The notes beneath the pieces were generated by a model that made no database searches, was not told the DNA's origin, and was given only the letters and a program-made list of their open reading frames with translations. The translations under genes were made by a program, and so were the position numbers. Below, one piece after another: positions 39,438 to 47,056 of a stretch of 64,000 nt of DNA. The stretch is from Acinetobacter modestus (GTDB taxonomy: Bacteria > Pseudomonadota > Gammaproteobacteria > Pseudomonadales > Moraxellaceae): NCBI RefSeq assembly GCF_014636095.1, contig NZ_BMDV01000002.1, positions 1 to 64,000 of the forward strand, in the 5' to 3' direction. Positions within the stretch are counted from its first letter, which is position 1, and the number at the start of each line of letters is the position of its first letter.

Positions 39438-40298
39438 TTAATCACTTACTCGGATTCGTGCAGATGCAGTTGCATTGGCTGTGGTATATGTGCCTGGTGC
39501 ATCTGTAAAAGTACCATCGGCCAATGTGATAATTTGACGGCTATATTGTTTAGGTGCGGACACTGCTTCTGAATTTGAAGATGTATAATTTGCCGATTGA
39601 GCAATCACTTGAGTATTTGCATTATTAGAACTCGAAGTTGAACTTAGACCTGATGAATAGAGATTTTGAAAACGACTTGTGACACGACGGACATAATCTT
39701 GTGTTTCACGAAATGGCGGTATTCCACCATATTTATCAATATTGCCTTCACCAGCGTTATAAGCAGCAATAGCAAGTTGCGTATTGCCATTAAAACGTTT
39801 TAACAACCAACTTAGATATCTAGCACCACCAAAAATATTTTGTTGAGGGTCGTAAGCATTACTTACGTTAAAACGCCGTGCAGTTGCAGGCATCAGTTGC
39901 ATTAATCCTTGAGCACCTACAGGCGAGCGAGCATTAATATTAAAACCTGACTCAGTATGCATAACGGCTTTAATAAGACCTTCTGAGACGCCATGCTGTT
40001 GCGCTGCTTGACGGATCATCTGATCAAAAGCATTTTTATTACGACTATAACTTGGTAGAACAGAGGCTTCACTTGACCCCCAGTTACTATAGCTGTGAAT
40101 ATTGCTATCAGGATAATAGGTCGCTTTAATCACTTTTAGGTGATTGTATTCAGCTTTCTTTTTATTGGTAAGTAAAGTTGTACCATTATCATCTTTAAAT
40201 TGATAAATGGTTTGACCAGCATAACTAGATACTGTCGTATTTAAAAAACCGATTGTCCCCAAAAAAAGGACGAAAATATATTTTGTTTTGTCCATCAT
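39438..40298 (-). CDS. Lytic transglycosylase, SLT domain with DUF4124-like N-terminus
   Basis: From the ATG at 40298 the 286-residue protein starts with a signal sequence (KYIFVLFLGTIGFLN). A short DUF4124-like strand follows (GQTIYQFKDDNGTTLLTN), then a C-type lysozyme/SLT domain with HTESGFNINARSPVGAQGLMQLMPATA and IAAYNAGEGNI. The catalytic Glu is in HTESGF. It cleaves peptidoglycan to 1,6-anhydromuropeptides. A GTG start at 40334 is possible but gives a worse signal peptide. The C-terminal 70 residues are Ser/Asn/Thr-rich linker-like. Confidence 0.85.
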   Translation of the reverse strand: MMDKTKYIFVLFLGTIGFLNTTVSSYAGQTIYQFKDDNGTTLLTNKKKAEYNHLKVIKATYYPDSNIHSYSNWGSSEASVLPSYSRNKNAFDQMIRQAAQQHGVSEGLIKAVMHTESGFNINARSPVGAQGLMQLMPATARRFNVSNAYDPQQNIFGGARYLSWLLKRFNGNTQLAIAAYNAGEGNIDKYGGIPPFRETQDYVRRVTSRFQNLYSSGLSSTSSSNNANTQVIAQSANYTSSNSEAVSAPKQYSRQIITLADGTFTDAPGTYTTANATASARIRVSD

Positions 40299-40334
40299 TA
40301 TAATATTCACAAAAGATGAGCATGAGTTCTTCAC

Positions 40335-40790
40335 AGCAGTGTAACAAAAAAAAGCATAAAAAAAACTTTAGCTACAATTTTTTTATTTCCACTGTCTTAC
40401 AAAAAGCAAGTCGATTTGTGCGAATGTTCAGCAAAAAAAATTAAATTATTTTTTTTAAAATCTAAGTCTTGACATATTTAAAGCATTGTTTTTATTAAAT
40501 AAAAATCATTGGTTAAAAAATGATCAATTTGATTGTAAGCCTTGTTCTCACATAAAAATACTTTGTCAATAGCGAAGAAATCCACAATTTTATCCACAGC
40601 TTTTGTGGAAAACTGTGGAAAAGTTTGAAATATAAGCAATCCAGACCGTTTTGACATAATTTGGTCAGAATTTTACCAGTATGAAACTGAAATATGACGA
40701 TTGCACGAAATTGAAAAATTCTTTAGGTGCGCATCTTTTCGGAATCGGATAAAATCTTGCGGTATTTTTGTTTATGAGTAAATCACGTCT
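40335..40790. other. 456-bp divergent intergenic region with DnaA-box-like cluster
   Basis: Between the transglycosylase and ttcA. TTATCCACA at 40590-40598 is a perfect DnaA box, surrounded by TCCACAAT, TTGTGGAAAA and CTGTGGAAAA near-matches within 40581-40621. No gene was found. Confidence 0.5.
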
Positions 40791-41696
40791 ATGTACGCGC
40801 CAGTGGAGTCCAACCAAGGATTTAATTTTAAGCCTGAGCTTCCGACGAGTTCGGCATATTATCGCCTGTTGAAAAAGCTTCGTCGTCAAGTAGGGCATGC
40901 AATTCGTGATTACAACATGATCGAAGATGGCGACAAAGTCATGGTCTGTGTGTCTGGTGGTAAAGACAGTTACACGTTGCTTGATATTTTATTGCAGTTT
41001 AAACGTATCGCGCCGATTAACTTTGATGTTGTGGCTGTGAATCTTGATCAAAAACAACCAGGGTTCCCTGAAGATGTTTTACCACGTTATATGGAAGAAA
41101 ATAACATTCCATATTACATTCTTGAAAAAGACACTTATACGATTACTAAACGCCTAACGCCTGAAGGTAAAACCTACTGTGCGGTATGTTCACGCCTACG
41201 CCGTGGTTCGTTATATGGCTTCGCACAAGAAATCGGTGCAACCAAAGTTGCATTAGGTCATCATCGCGATGACATTATGGCGACTTTCTTTTTAAATTTA
41301 TTCCATGGCGGTAGCTTAAAGGCAATGCCACCAAAACTTCTTTCTTCAGATAAAAAGAATATCTTGATTCGTCCTTTGGCTTATGTCGAAGAAAAAGACA
41401 TTATTAAATATGCTGATCTACGAAAGTTCCCAATCATTCCATGTAACTTATGTGGTTCACAAGAAAACTTACAACGTGCAATTATTAATGACATGCTACG
41501 TGAATGGGATAAACAACATCCAAAACGTTTACATAGCATCTTTGGTGCCTTACAGAATGTATCGCCTTCACAATTGGCTGACCGTGAATTGTTTGATTTC
41601 GAAGCCTTAGATGGGCAACGCGAATTTGATATGAAAGACCCTGAAGAGATGAAAAATCGTCTTGATGTGGTGAACTTGAGTTTTGCTGCTGAATAA
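40791..41696 (+). CDS. ttcA: tRNA 2-thiocytidine synthetase TtcA
   Basis: The 301 residues carry the PP-loop [16 protein letters not shown], the Fe-S cluster cysteines in [12 protein letters not shown] and PCNLCGSQ, and the [20 protein letters not shown] motif. It thiolates cytidine 32 of certain tRNAs using ATP and a [4Fe-4S] cluster. The length is typical of the family. It is terminated by a hairpin. Confidence 0.96.
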   Translation: MYAPVESNQGFNFKPELPTSSAYYRLLKKLRRQVGHAIRDYNMIEDGDKVMVCVSGGKDSYTLLDILLQFKRIAPINFDVVAVNLDQKQPGFPEDVLPRYMEENNIPYYILEKDTYTITKRLTPEGKTYCAVCSRLRRGSLYGFAQEIGATKVALGHHRDDIMATFFLNLFHGGSLKAMPPKLLSSDKKNILIRPLAYVEEKDIIKYADLRKFPIIPCNLCGSQENLQRAIINDMLREWDKQHPKRLHSIFGALQNVSPSQLADRELFDFEALDGQREFDMKDPEEMKNRLDVVNLSFAAE

Positions 41697-41712
41697 AATG
41701 TAAAACTTTTTG

Positions 41713-41743
41713 AAAAGACACTTATTTAAGTGTCTTTTTTTTT
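41713..41743 (+). terminator. Rho-independent terminator of ttcA
   Basis: The 12-bp stem AAAAGACACTTA / TAAGTGTCTTTT is followed by further T residues, 16 bp past the stop codon. Confidence 0.88.
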
Positions 41744-41896
41744 ATAAAAAAGAGCTAAAAAGTGAATTCTTCGTACAAAAAGCCATAGCCTAAAATAAAA
41801 ATTACGTGCTATAACAGGGCACAAGCAAATTGCTTCATTTAATGTTATCTGGATAGATGACACAAGAAATTGAACAAATATATTTGAGGAATAATC

Positions 41897-42280
41897 ATGG
41901 CTGCATTTTTAACTGATGATTGGTTTGCAACTGTTGAAAAACTTACTGCTGAAGCGGGTGATTTAAATTTACCACCAGCACTTGCGAATTTAGCGATTAA
42001 CTTAGTTGTAACAGATGCAGCTGGTAATACCGAATTGGCTTTAGATGCTGGTAAAATCCAAAAAGGTTTGTCTGCAAATGCTAAAACAACTTTAAACATG
42101 GATGCTGAAACATTACGTAAAGTATTCTTAGAGTTTGATATGGCTGCTGCGATGCAAGCATTTATGACTGGTAAGATCAAAGTACAAGGCGATATGTCTC
42201 AACTTATGGCTTTACAAACAGCCAAGCCAAGCCAAGAACAAAAAGATTTATTCAAGAAAGTACTTGAGCAAACTGCTTAA
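41897..42280 (+). CDS. SCP2 sterol-carrier-domain protein
   Basis: The 127 residues form a single SCP2 fold (WFATVEKLTAEAGDLNLPPALANLAINLVVTDA, TTLNMDAETLRKVFLEFDMAAAMQAFMTGKIKVQGDM). The family binds lipids in a hydrophobic tunnel. Bacterial single-domain versions have no assigned role. GAGGAA lies 6 bp upstream of the ATG. It is small, cytoplasmic and monocistronic. Confidence 0.87.
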   Translation: MAAFLTDDWFATVEKLTAEAGDLNLPPALANLAINLVVTDAAGNTELALDAGKIQKGLSANAKTTLNMDAETLRKVFLEFDMAAAMQAFMTGKIKVQGDMSQLMALQTAKPSQEQKDLFKKVLEQTA

Positions 42281-42293
42281 GTCTTTTTGTCAT

Positions 42294-42323
42294 AAAAAAG
42301 CTTACCGAGAGGTAAGCTTTTTT
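42294..42323. terminator. Bidirectional terminator
   Basis: The 13-bp perfect stem A6-GCTTACC / GGTAAGC-T6 with a GAGA tetraloop lies between the SCP2 and MltF-like genes. Confidence 0.92.
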
Positions 42324-42332
42324 ATTTTCAAC

Positions 42333-43442
42333 TTAGACATCAATACGACTGTTGGTCTTTAAATGTTCTAAGTAAGTTCGAATACGTGTCACGTATTGAA
42401 CTGCTTGTTTATATCGACCATTTCGCGCTTGGTTACGCTGTAAATAATCATATAAATTTACCCATTGATTTGGGTTTTTCCCTTGGTTTTTGATTCGGTT
42501 TTGAATCTGATTGACTGCACCTGGTCCCATGTTATAGGCGACCAAAGCATACCAATTACGGTCTGGATAAGGTACATTCGAAAATTGATCTAGCATCAGA
42601 TCAAAATATTTCGCACCACCTTGAATACTTTGTATTGGATCAGATCGGTTGCTCACACCCATTGCTTGAGCGGTGCTATTGGTCAACATCATCAAACCAC
42701 GCACGCCAGTGGGAGAGACTGAAGTGGGTTTCAGATAAGATTCTTGATAGCCAATAGCAGCGAGCAAATGCCAATCTAAATTATACTTAGAGGCACTTTG
42801 TTTAAAGCTTGCTTTATAAATTGGCAAACGCTGATTCAGGTCTTTTTGAATCGTAGACCATGCTTCAGGTTTAACCACATTGCGATTATAAAAGGAAGCA
42901 AGTTGTTGGGTTGTACCAAGCTGTTTGCTTTGACAAACAAATCCACTGGCAGTGAGCGTTAACGGATCATCAGCTTGCTTAAGTACCCAATTGAGTTGAG
43001 GATTTAATCCATTTTTACTTAAAGTAGCTTGATCACCACAACTTGCAGAAAAAGAGACAAGTTGTTTACTTTCAATGGCTGCTAAATTTGCAGTTGTCAT
43101 AGCAAGATTAGCTTTACCTTGAGCAATCCACTTTAACGCAGTTGCATTATCAGGAACCGTTTTAAAATCGAGTTTGACATTTAAACTCTGGGCATAATTT
43201 CGTGCTAAATCATAGCCAAAACCATGCAAAAATTGCCCGTCTTTAAATACAGTTGTTGGGTTTTCAACAGCAACTACCGTTAATGTATTGGTTGTTACAA
43301 CTGTATTGTATTGATGTGATTTTTCTGCGTTCAAACTATTAAATGGAAGGATTGCAATTCCTAATACCATCGTTTGAAATGAAAGTTTAGAAGATAAAGA
43401 GTTAAGGCTAGGCCTCGACCCAGAACTTGAATTACTGTGCAT
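42333..43442 (-). CDS. MltF-like lytic transglycosylase (SBP-like domain plus SLT)
   Basis: The 369 residues have an N-terminal membrane or signal segment near 25-38 and a partial periplasmic binding-protein domain (LTVVAVENPTTVFKDGQFLHGFGYDLARNYA, ANLAMTTANLAA). The SLT domain follows from about 220 with GYQESYLKPTSVSPTGVRGLMMLT and ALVAYNMGPGAVNQI. The catalytic Glu is in YQESY. This is the MltF domain order, although shorter than E. coli MltF (518). It probably links peptidoglycan cleavage to ligand sensing. Confidence 0.82.
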   Translation of the reverse strand: MHSNSSSGSRPSLNSLSSKLSFQTMVLGIAILPFNSLNAEKSHQYNTVVTTNTLTVVAVENPTTVFKDGQFLHGFGYDLARNYAQSLNVKLDFKTVPDNATALKWIAQGKANLAMTTANLAAIESKQLVSFSASCGDQATLSKNGLNPQLNWVLKQADDPLTLTASGFVCQSKQLGTTQQLASFYNRNVVKPEAWSTIQKDLNQRLPIYKASFKQSASKYNLDWHLLAAIGYQESYLKPTSVSPTGVRGLMMLTNSTAQAMGVSNRSDPIQSIQGGAKYFDLMLDQFSNVPYPDRNWYALVAYNMGPGAVNQIQNRIKNQGKNPNQWVNLYDYLQRNQARNGRYKQAVQYVTRIRTYLEHLKTNSRIDV

Positions 43443-43813
43443 GTTGTCTCCGCTACAGGTAATTTATGCCCAAAAAGTTCAGCAAAACAAAGCTTTAACT
43501 TTTAAAAGTTGATAAATTCAATAAGGGTGGGCAAGTCATGACGCCATTCAAAATGACATAGGATTAATGGGAGAAATGATGTTCGTGTTACACATCATTC
43601 ACAAAGTGTACAAAAATTAAACAAAACCAACTTAGGGGCGCATATTAAGCGCCGAAAAAAGGATTGTCAAATTTTGATCAATAAAAAAATGAGAAATACC
43701 CCACAAATGCATGATTTGAAAAAGAATAAAATTTATACACTGTTGTCATGCTAAAATAAGGAATACAATGCAAAAACTTGTAAATAGAATGTTGTTTTAA
43801 CGTATTTGAACCC
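43443..43813. other. 371-bp region upstream of split greB
   Basis: This should hold the promoter of the host greB and the divergent promoter of the MltF-like gene. No clear promoter or other gene was recognised. Confidence 0.45.
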
Positions 43814-43966
43814 ATGAAATCGAACTTAATTACGCGAACTGGACATGATTTATTGGTTGCTGAGTTGAAAAGACTATGGCATGACGAACGCCCAGAAATT
43901 ACTAAAAAAGTAAATTGGGCTGCAAGTTTAGGAGATCGTTCAGAAAATGCAGATTTGTTTAAATAA
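43814..43966 (+). pseudogene. greB: Host greB, 5' fragment, interrupted by the island
   Basis: ATG 43814 opens 47 GreB codons, including HDERPEITKKVNWAASLG and DRSENAD. After GAT (43952-43954) the frame runs into island DNA and stops three codons later (TAA 43964-43966). The missing part resumes in frame at 58030. The joined gene would be 162 residues, the normal GreB size. A 50-residue product could still be made but lacks the C-terminal domain that binds RNA polymerase. Confidence 0.9.
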
Positions 43967-44037
43967 CCCTATATTTCATACTAAAATATTAATTGTTAAT
44001 AAAAAACAAAAACTTATAAATAGTATGTATACTATTT
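43955..44037. repeat. Left attachment end of the island
   Basis: The core TTGTTT is followed by AAATAACCC (43961-43969), then CATACTA (43977-43983). A dyad follows at 44018-44037, where arms AAATAGTAT and ATACTATTT flank GT. The TAGTAT/ATACTA arms recur at the right end. They are likely recombinase or regulator binding sites. Confidence 0.6.
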
Positions 44038-44138
44038 AGTTGTACTATTATACTTCAGTTACAATTCAATAATGGATCTAGAGTTTAACTAGTTGAAAAA
44101 TAGAATACTTTAAGAAATTATTGATAAAATTTTCCACA

Positions 44139-45416
44139 ATGACTAAACAAAATATCTTAATACACGTTATAGATGATGAATCAAAAACTTATGATTTACT
44201 TATTAAGGATTATTGGGCATTAAGTTGGGAAACACATGATTTTGAATATTCATTAAAAAATCTTGTAAAAAAACATGGATTCAATAATATTTCTAACTTA
44301 GAAGCTATCATTGCTAAATTTAGTTTTGTTACATCTACTATTGAAAATTCAAATTGTCTTAGTTGTAATCAAAAAATTAAGGCTAGATCACGTATGGAGT
44401 TAAAAAAGCTTTTTCAAGATGAATTAAGTTGCCAAAATTGTTTAAGTAAAGATATAAATAACCAAGCTGAAGTAATTATAGAAAAAATTGAATCAGTTAT
44501 AAAAGATGACTATTCATTTTTATTTATGAAAAATTCATTTAATTTAACTTATTTAGAAAAAATTTATTTGTATCTAATTGCTCTTAAATGCCAAGTAAAT
44601 CAGTATGGTAAATTGGATAAAGAAATTTGGAAAGATATGTTTATTACTGAAAGAGCTAATCAGAACTTCTTAATTAAGTCATTGTATAAAAAAAGAGTCA
44701 TTTTTAATAGTAAAAAAACAGATGAAATTATTGGGGTATTTAATGATACAAATAAATTTTTTTATAAAAACTCACATTTAATACGTGCTGAACTAGCCAG
44801 TAGATATAAAAAATACAAGTATATTTTTTTTGATGGGAACACCTTTTTAAATTTAGATCTAATTAGTGGAAGTTTTAACCAAATGTTGGAAGAATTAAGT
44901 ATAGAATTAGACTATTATGAACTGGATTATTTAGATGTTAAAGAAATTAGAGAGTTTGTTATCGAGCAAAAGAAAATTGATGCATATGAGTTAATTTTAA
45001 ATATACAAAAATATAAACCCATCCCAATTGAAAAATCTATTGAATTGGATCACGTAATTATTGAGTTAGTTGAAAAGTATAATCTCTTAGTTGTAAATAG
45101 TATGTTAAGTTATCATGCGGATAAAGTTGCTTCAAATTTGTATAGCTTAGAGCATGGAGAAAGAAAAGATAGATATTATTCTGTGAATAAGATGTTTATC
45201 GCGAGGATCACATCTTACTTAGAACATTGTAAGTTAAATAATAAAGTTCCATCTCATACACGAAATATTGGATTTAATTGGAGTTATACTTGCTTAGAGT
45301 ACTTTGTTTGTAAAAGTATAATAAATGATGGACTCTCTTGGACTACTTTTAGTGGTGATGAGTTAATACATAAGTGGTTAAATAGTGATAAAGTAACGAT
45401 AAAACCTGATTTTTAA
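44139..45416 (+). CDS. Unknown 425-residue zinc-ribbon protein in island cargo position
   Basis: I recognise no family. The gene is very A+T rich. From the ATG at 44139 (TTG 44121 is an alternative) the protein has a Cys-x2-Cys pair, CLSCNQK near residue 72, and a second CQNCL pair about 25 residues later. This looks like a zinc ribbon. Lys/Ile/Asn/Leu-rich helical segments fill the rest, including YKKYKYIFFDGNTFLNLDL and a C-terminal NIGFNWSYTCLEYFVCKS. No helicase, nuclease or methylase motif is visible. It is the first gene from the left end, 86 bp before mod on the same strand. A defence or accessory role is inferred only from its neighbours. Confidence 0.55.
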   Translation: MTKQNILIHVIDDESKTYDLLIKDYWALSWETHDFEYSLKNLVKKHGFNNISNLEAIIAKFSFVTSTIENSNCLSCNQKIKARSRMELKKLFQDELSCQNCLSKDINNQAEVIIEKIESVIKDDYSFLFMKNSFNLTYLEKIYLYLIALKCQVNQYGKLDKEIWKDMFITERANQNFLIKSLYKKRVIFNSKKTDEIIGVFNDTNKFFYKNSHLIRAELASRYKKYKYIFFDGNTFLNLDLISGSFNQMLEELSIELDYYELDYLDVKEIREFVIEQKKIDAYELILNIQKYKPIPIEKSIELDHVIIELVEKYNLLVVNSMLSYHADKVASNLYSLEHGERKDRYYSVNKMFIARITSYLEHCKLNNKVPSHTRNIGFNWSYTCLEYFVCKSIINDGLSWTTFSGDELIHKWLNSDKVTIKPDF

Positions 45417-45502
45417 TTTTTAGCAGTAAAAAATCTAATCAACATTTAAAGGCTAGTTTTTGATAAAATAAAGTCAATTTTTATCTTACATTCAGTGATG
45501 TC

Positions 45503-47047
45503 ATGCCTTTACTTGATTGGGTCAATCGAAACCAAGCTGAAGAAACAGCAACCCAAGTTCCATATCACCTTTTAAAATTCGAAAAATCATATGGTGATGT
45601 CGAACAAGCAAAAGAAAACCTGATTATTCAAGGTGATAATTTACAGGCATTGAAAGCCTTGTTACCACTTTATGGTGGTCGGGTGAAATGTATTTTTATT
45701 GATCCACCATACAATACACAAACCGCTTTTGAGCATTATGACGATAAGTTAGAGCATGCCCAATGGCTTTCGATGATGTATCCACGCTTACAACTATTAA
45801 AAGAGCTTTTGACTGAAGATGGTTCGATTTGGATTACACTTGATGATAATGAAGCTCATTATTTAAAAGTTTTATGTGATGAGATTTTTGGTCGTAAAAA
45901 TTTTGTAGCAAATATAGTTTGGCAGAAAAGATATTCTAGAGAAAATCGCGAAGCAATCGGTGACGCACATGATCATTTGCTTGTCTATGCAAAAAATATA
46001 ATGAGCTTTAAGCAAGTTCGAAATCTCGTTCCAATGAATGAAACACAAGCAAAAGTATATAAAAATCCAAATAATGATCCAAAAGGTAGATGGCGTGGTA
46101 TTCCAATGACGGCTCAAGCTGGTCATGCTACACCTGAACAATTTTATGAAGTTGTAAGTCCATCTGGAAAGACATTTACACCTCCTGAAGGGCGTTGTTG
46201 GGGGGTTTCAAGAGCTACATTCGATAGATTATTAGAAGAGGGACGAATATATTTTGGTAAAAATAGTGATTCTCAGCCAAATATTATTCGTTATTTATCT
46301 GAGGTTAAGGGTGTAGTTCCATGGACTTGGTGGAATCATGATGACCATGGTCATACTGATGAAGCAAAAAAAGAGAGCCAATTTTTATTTGGAAAGGATG
46401 AAACTTTTTCTAGCCCTAAACCAGAACGATTGATGGAAAAAGTTATTCATATTGCATCAAATCAAGGTGATATTGTTCTTGACTCTTTCCTTGGTTCGGC
46501 AACAACTGTAGCTGTAGCCCACAAGATGGGAAGACATTATATCGGTATCGAAATGGGTGAGCATGCAAAAACCCATGTGATCCCACGTCTTGAAAAAGTC
46601 ATTGACGGTGAACAAGGTGGTATTTCCAAAGCTGTTAATTGGCAAGGTGGTGGTGGTTTTAGCTTCTATACTTTAGGTAGCCCTGTTTTCGATGATAACG
46701 GTTTCTTAAATGCCGATGTGAAGTTTAAAGACCTTGCTAGTTATGTATGGTGGTTAGAAACAAAATTTGCATTAAACCAAACTGAAAATTTTGATAATCC
46801 ATTCTTAGGTATTCATGAAGGTACAGCCTACTATTTGCTGTATAACGGTATTTTAGGTGATCGACGACCAAATGGTGGAAATGTCCTTACGTCATCTGTA
46901 TTGAATCATTTGAATGAATGTCATGCCCATGATGGTAAACGAATCGTGATTGGCGAAGCCTCCCGTTTAAGTCCTGCTCGATTGGAAGCATTGAATATCG
47001 AGTTTAAACAAATTCCATATTCACTCTATGGCAATAAGGCTAAGTAA
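45503..47047 (+). CDS. Type III restriction-modification methyltransferase (Mod)
   Basis: The 514 residues carry motif IV FIDPPYNTQTAFEHYDD at about 66-82 and the SAM-binding motif I region VLDSFLGSATTVAVAHKMG at about 330, followed by YIGIEMG. The IV-before-I order is the beta class of N6-adenine (or N4-cytosine) methyltransferases used in type III systems. The segment between (about 150-300) is the probable target-recognition region. It differs in composition from its surroundings, as expected for a variable TRD. It is 9 bp upstream of res. The pair should methylate an asymmetric site and restrict unmethylated DNA. Confidence 0.9.
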   Translation: MPLLDWVNRNQAEETATQVPYHLLKFEKSYGDVEQAKENLIIQGDNLQALKALLPLYGGRVKCIFIDPPYNTQTAFEHYDDKLEHAQWLSMMYPRLQLLKELLTEDGSIWITLDDNEAHYLKVLCDEIFGRKNFVANIVWQKRYSRENREAIGDAHDHLLVYAKNIMSFKQVRNLVPMNETQAKVYKNPNNDPKGRWRGIPMTAQAGHATPEQFYEVVSPSGKTFTPPEGRCWGVSRATFDRLLEEGRIYFGKNSDSQPNIIRYLSEVKGVVPWTWWNHDDHGHTDEAKKESQFLFGKDETFSSPKPERLMEKVIHIASNQGDIVLDSFLGSATTVAVAHKMGRHYIGIEMGEHAKTHVIPRLEKVIDGEQGGISKAVNWQGGGGFSFYTLGSPVFDDNGFLNADVKFKDLASYVWWLETKFALNQTENFDNPFLGIHEGTAYYLLYNGILGDRRPNGGNVLTSSVLNHLNECHAHDGKRIVIGEASRLSPARLEALNIEFKQIPYSLYGNKAK

Positions 47048-47056
47048 GGATTATTC

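Noticed and set aside
39438..43442. The two transglycosylase genes as a prophage lysis module
   Set aside because: No phage structural, holin or integrase genes lie near them, and both have ordinary chromosomal-type domain layouts.
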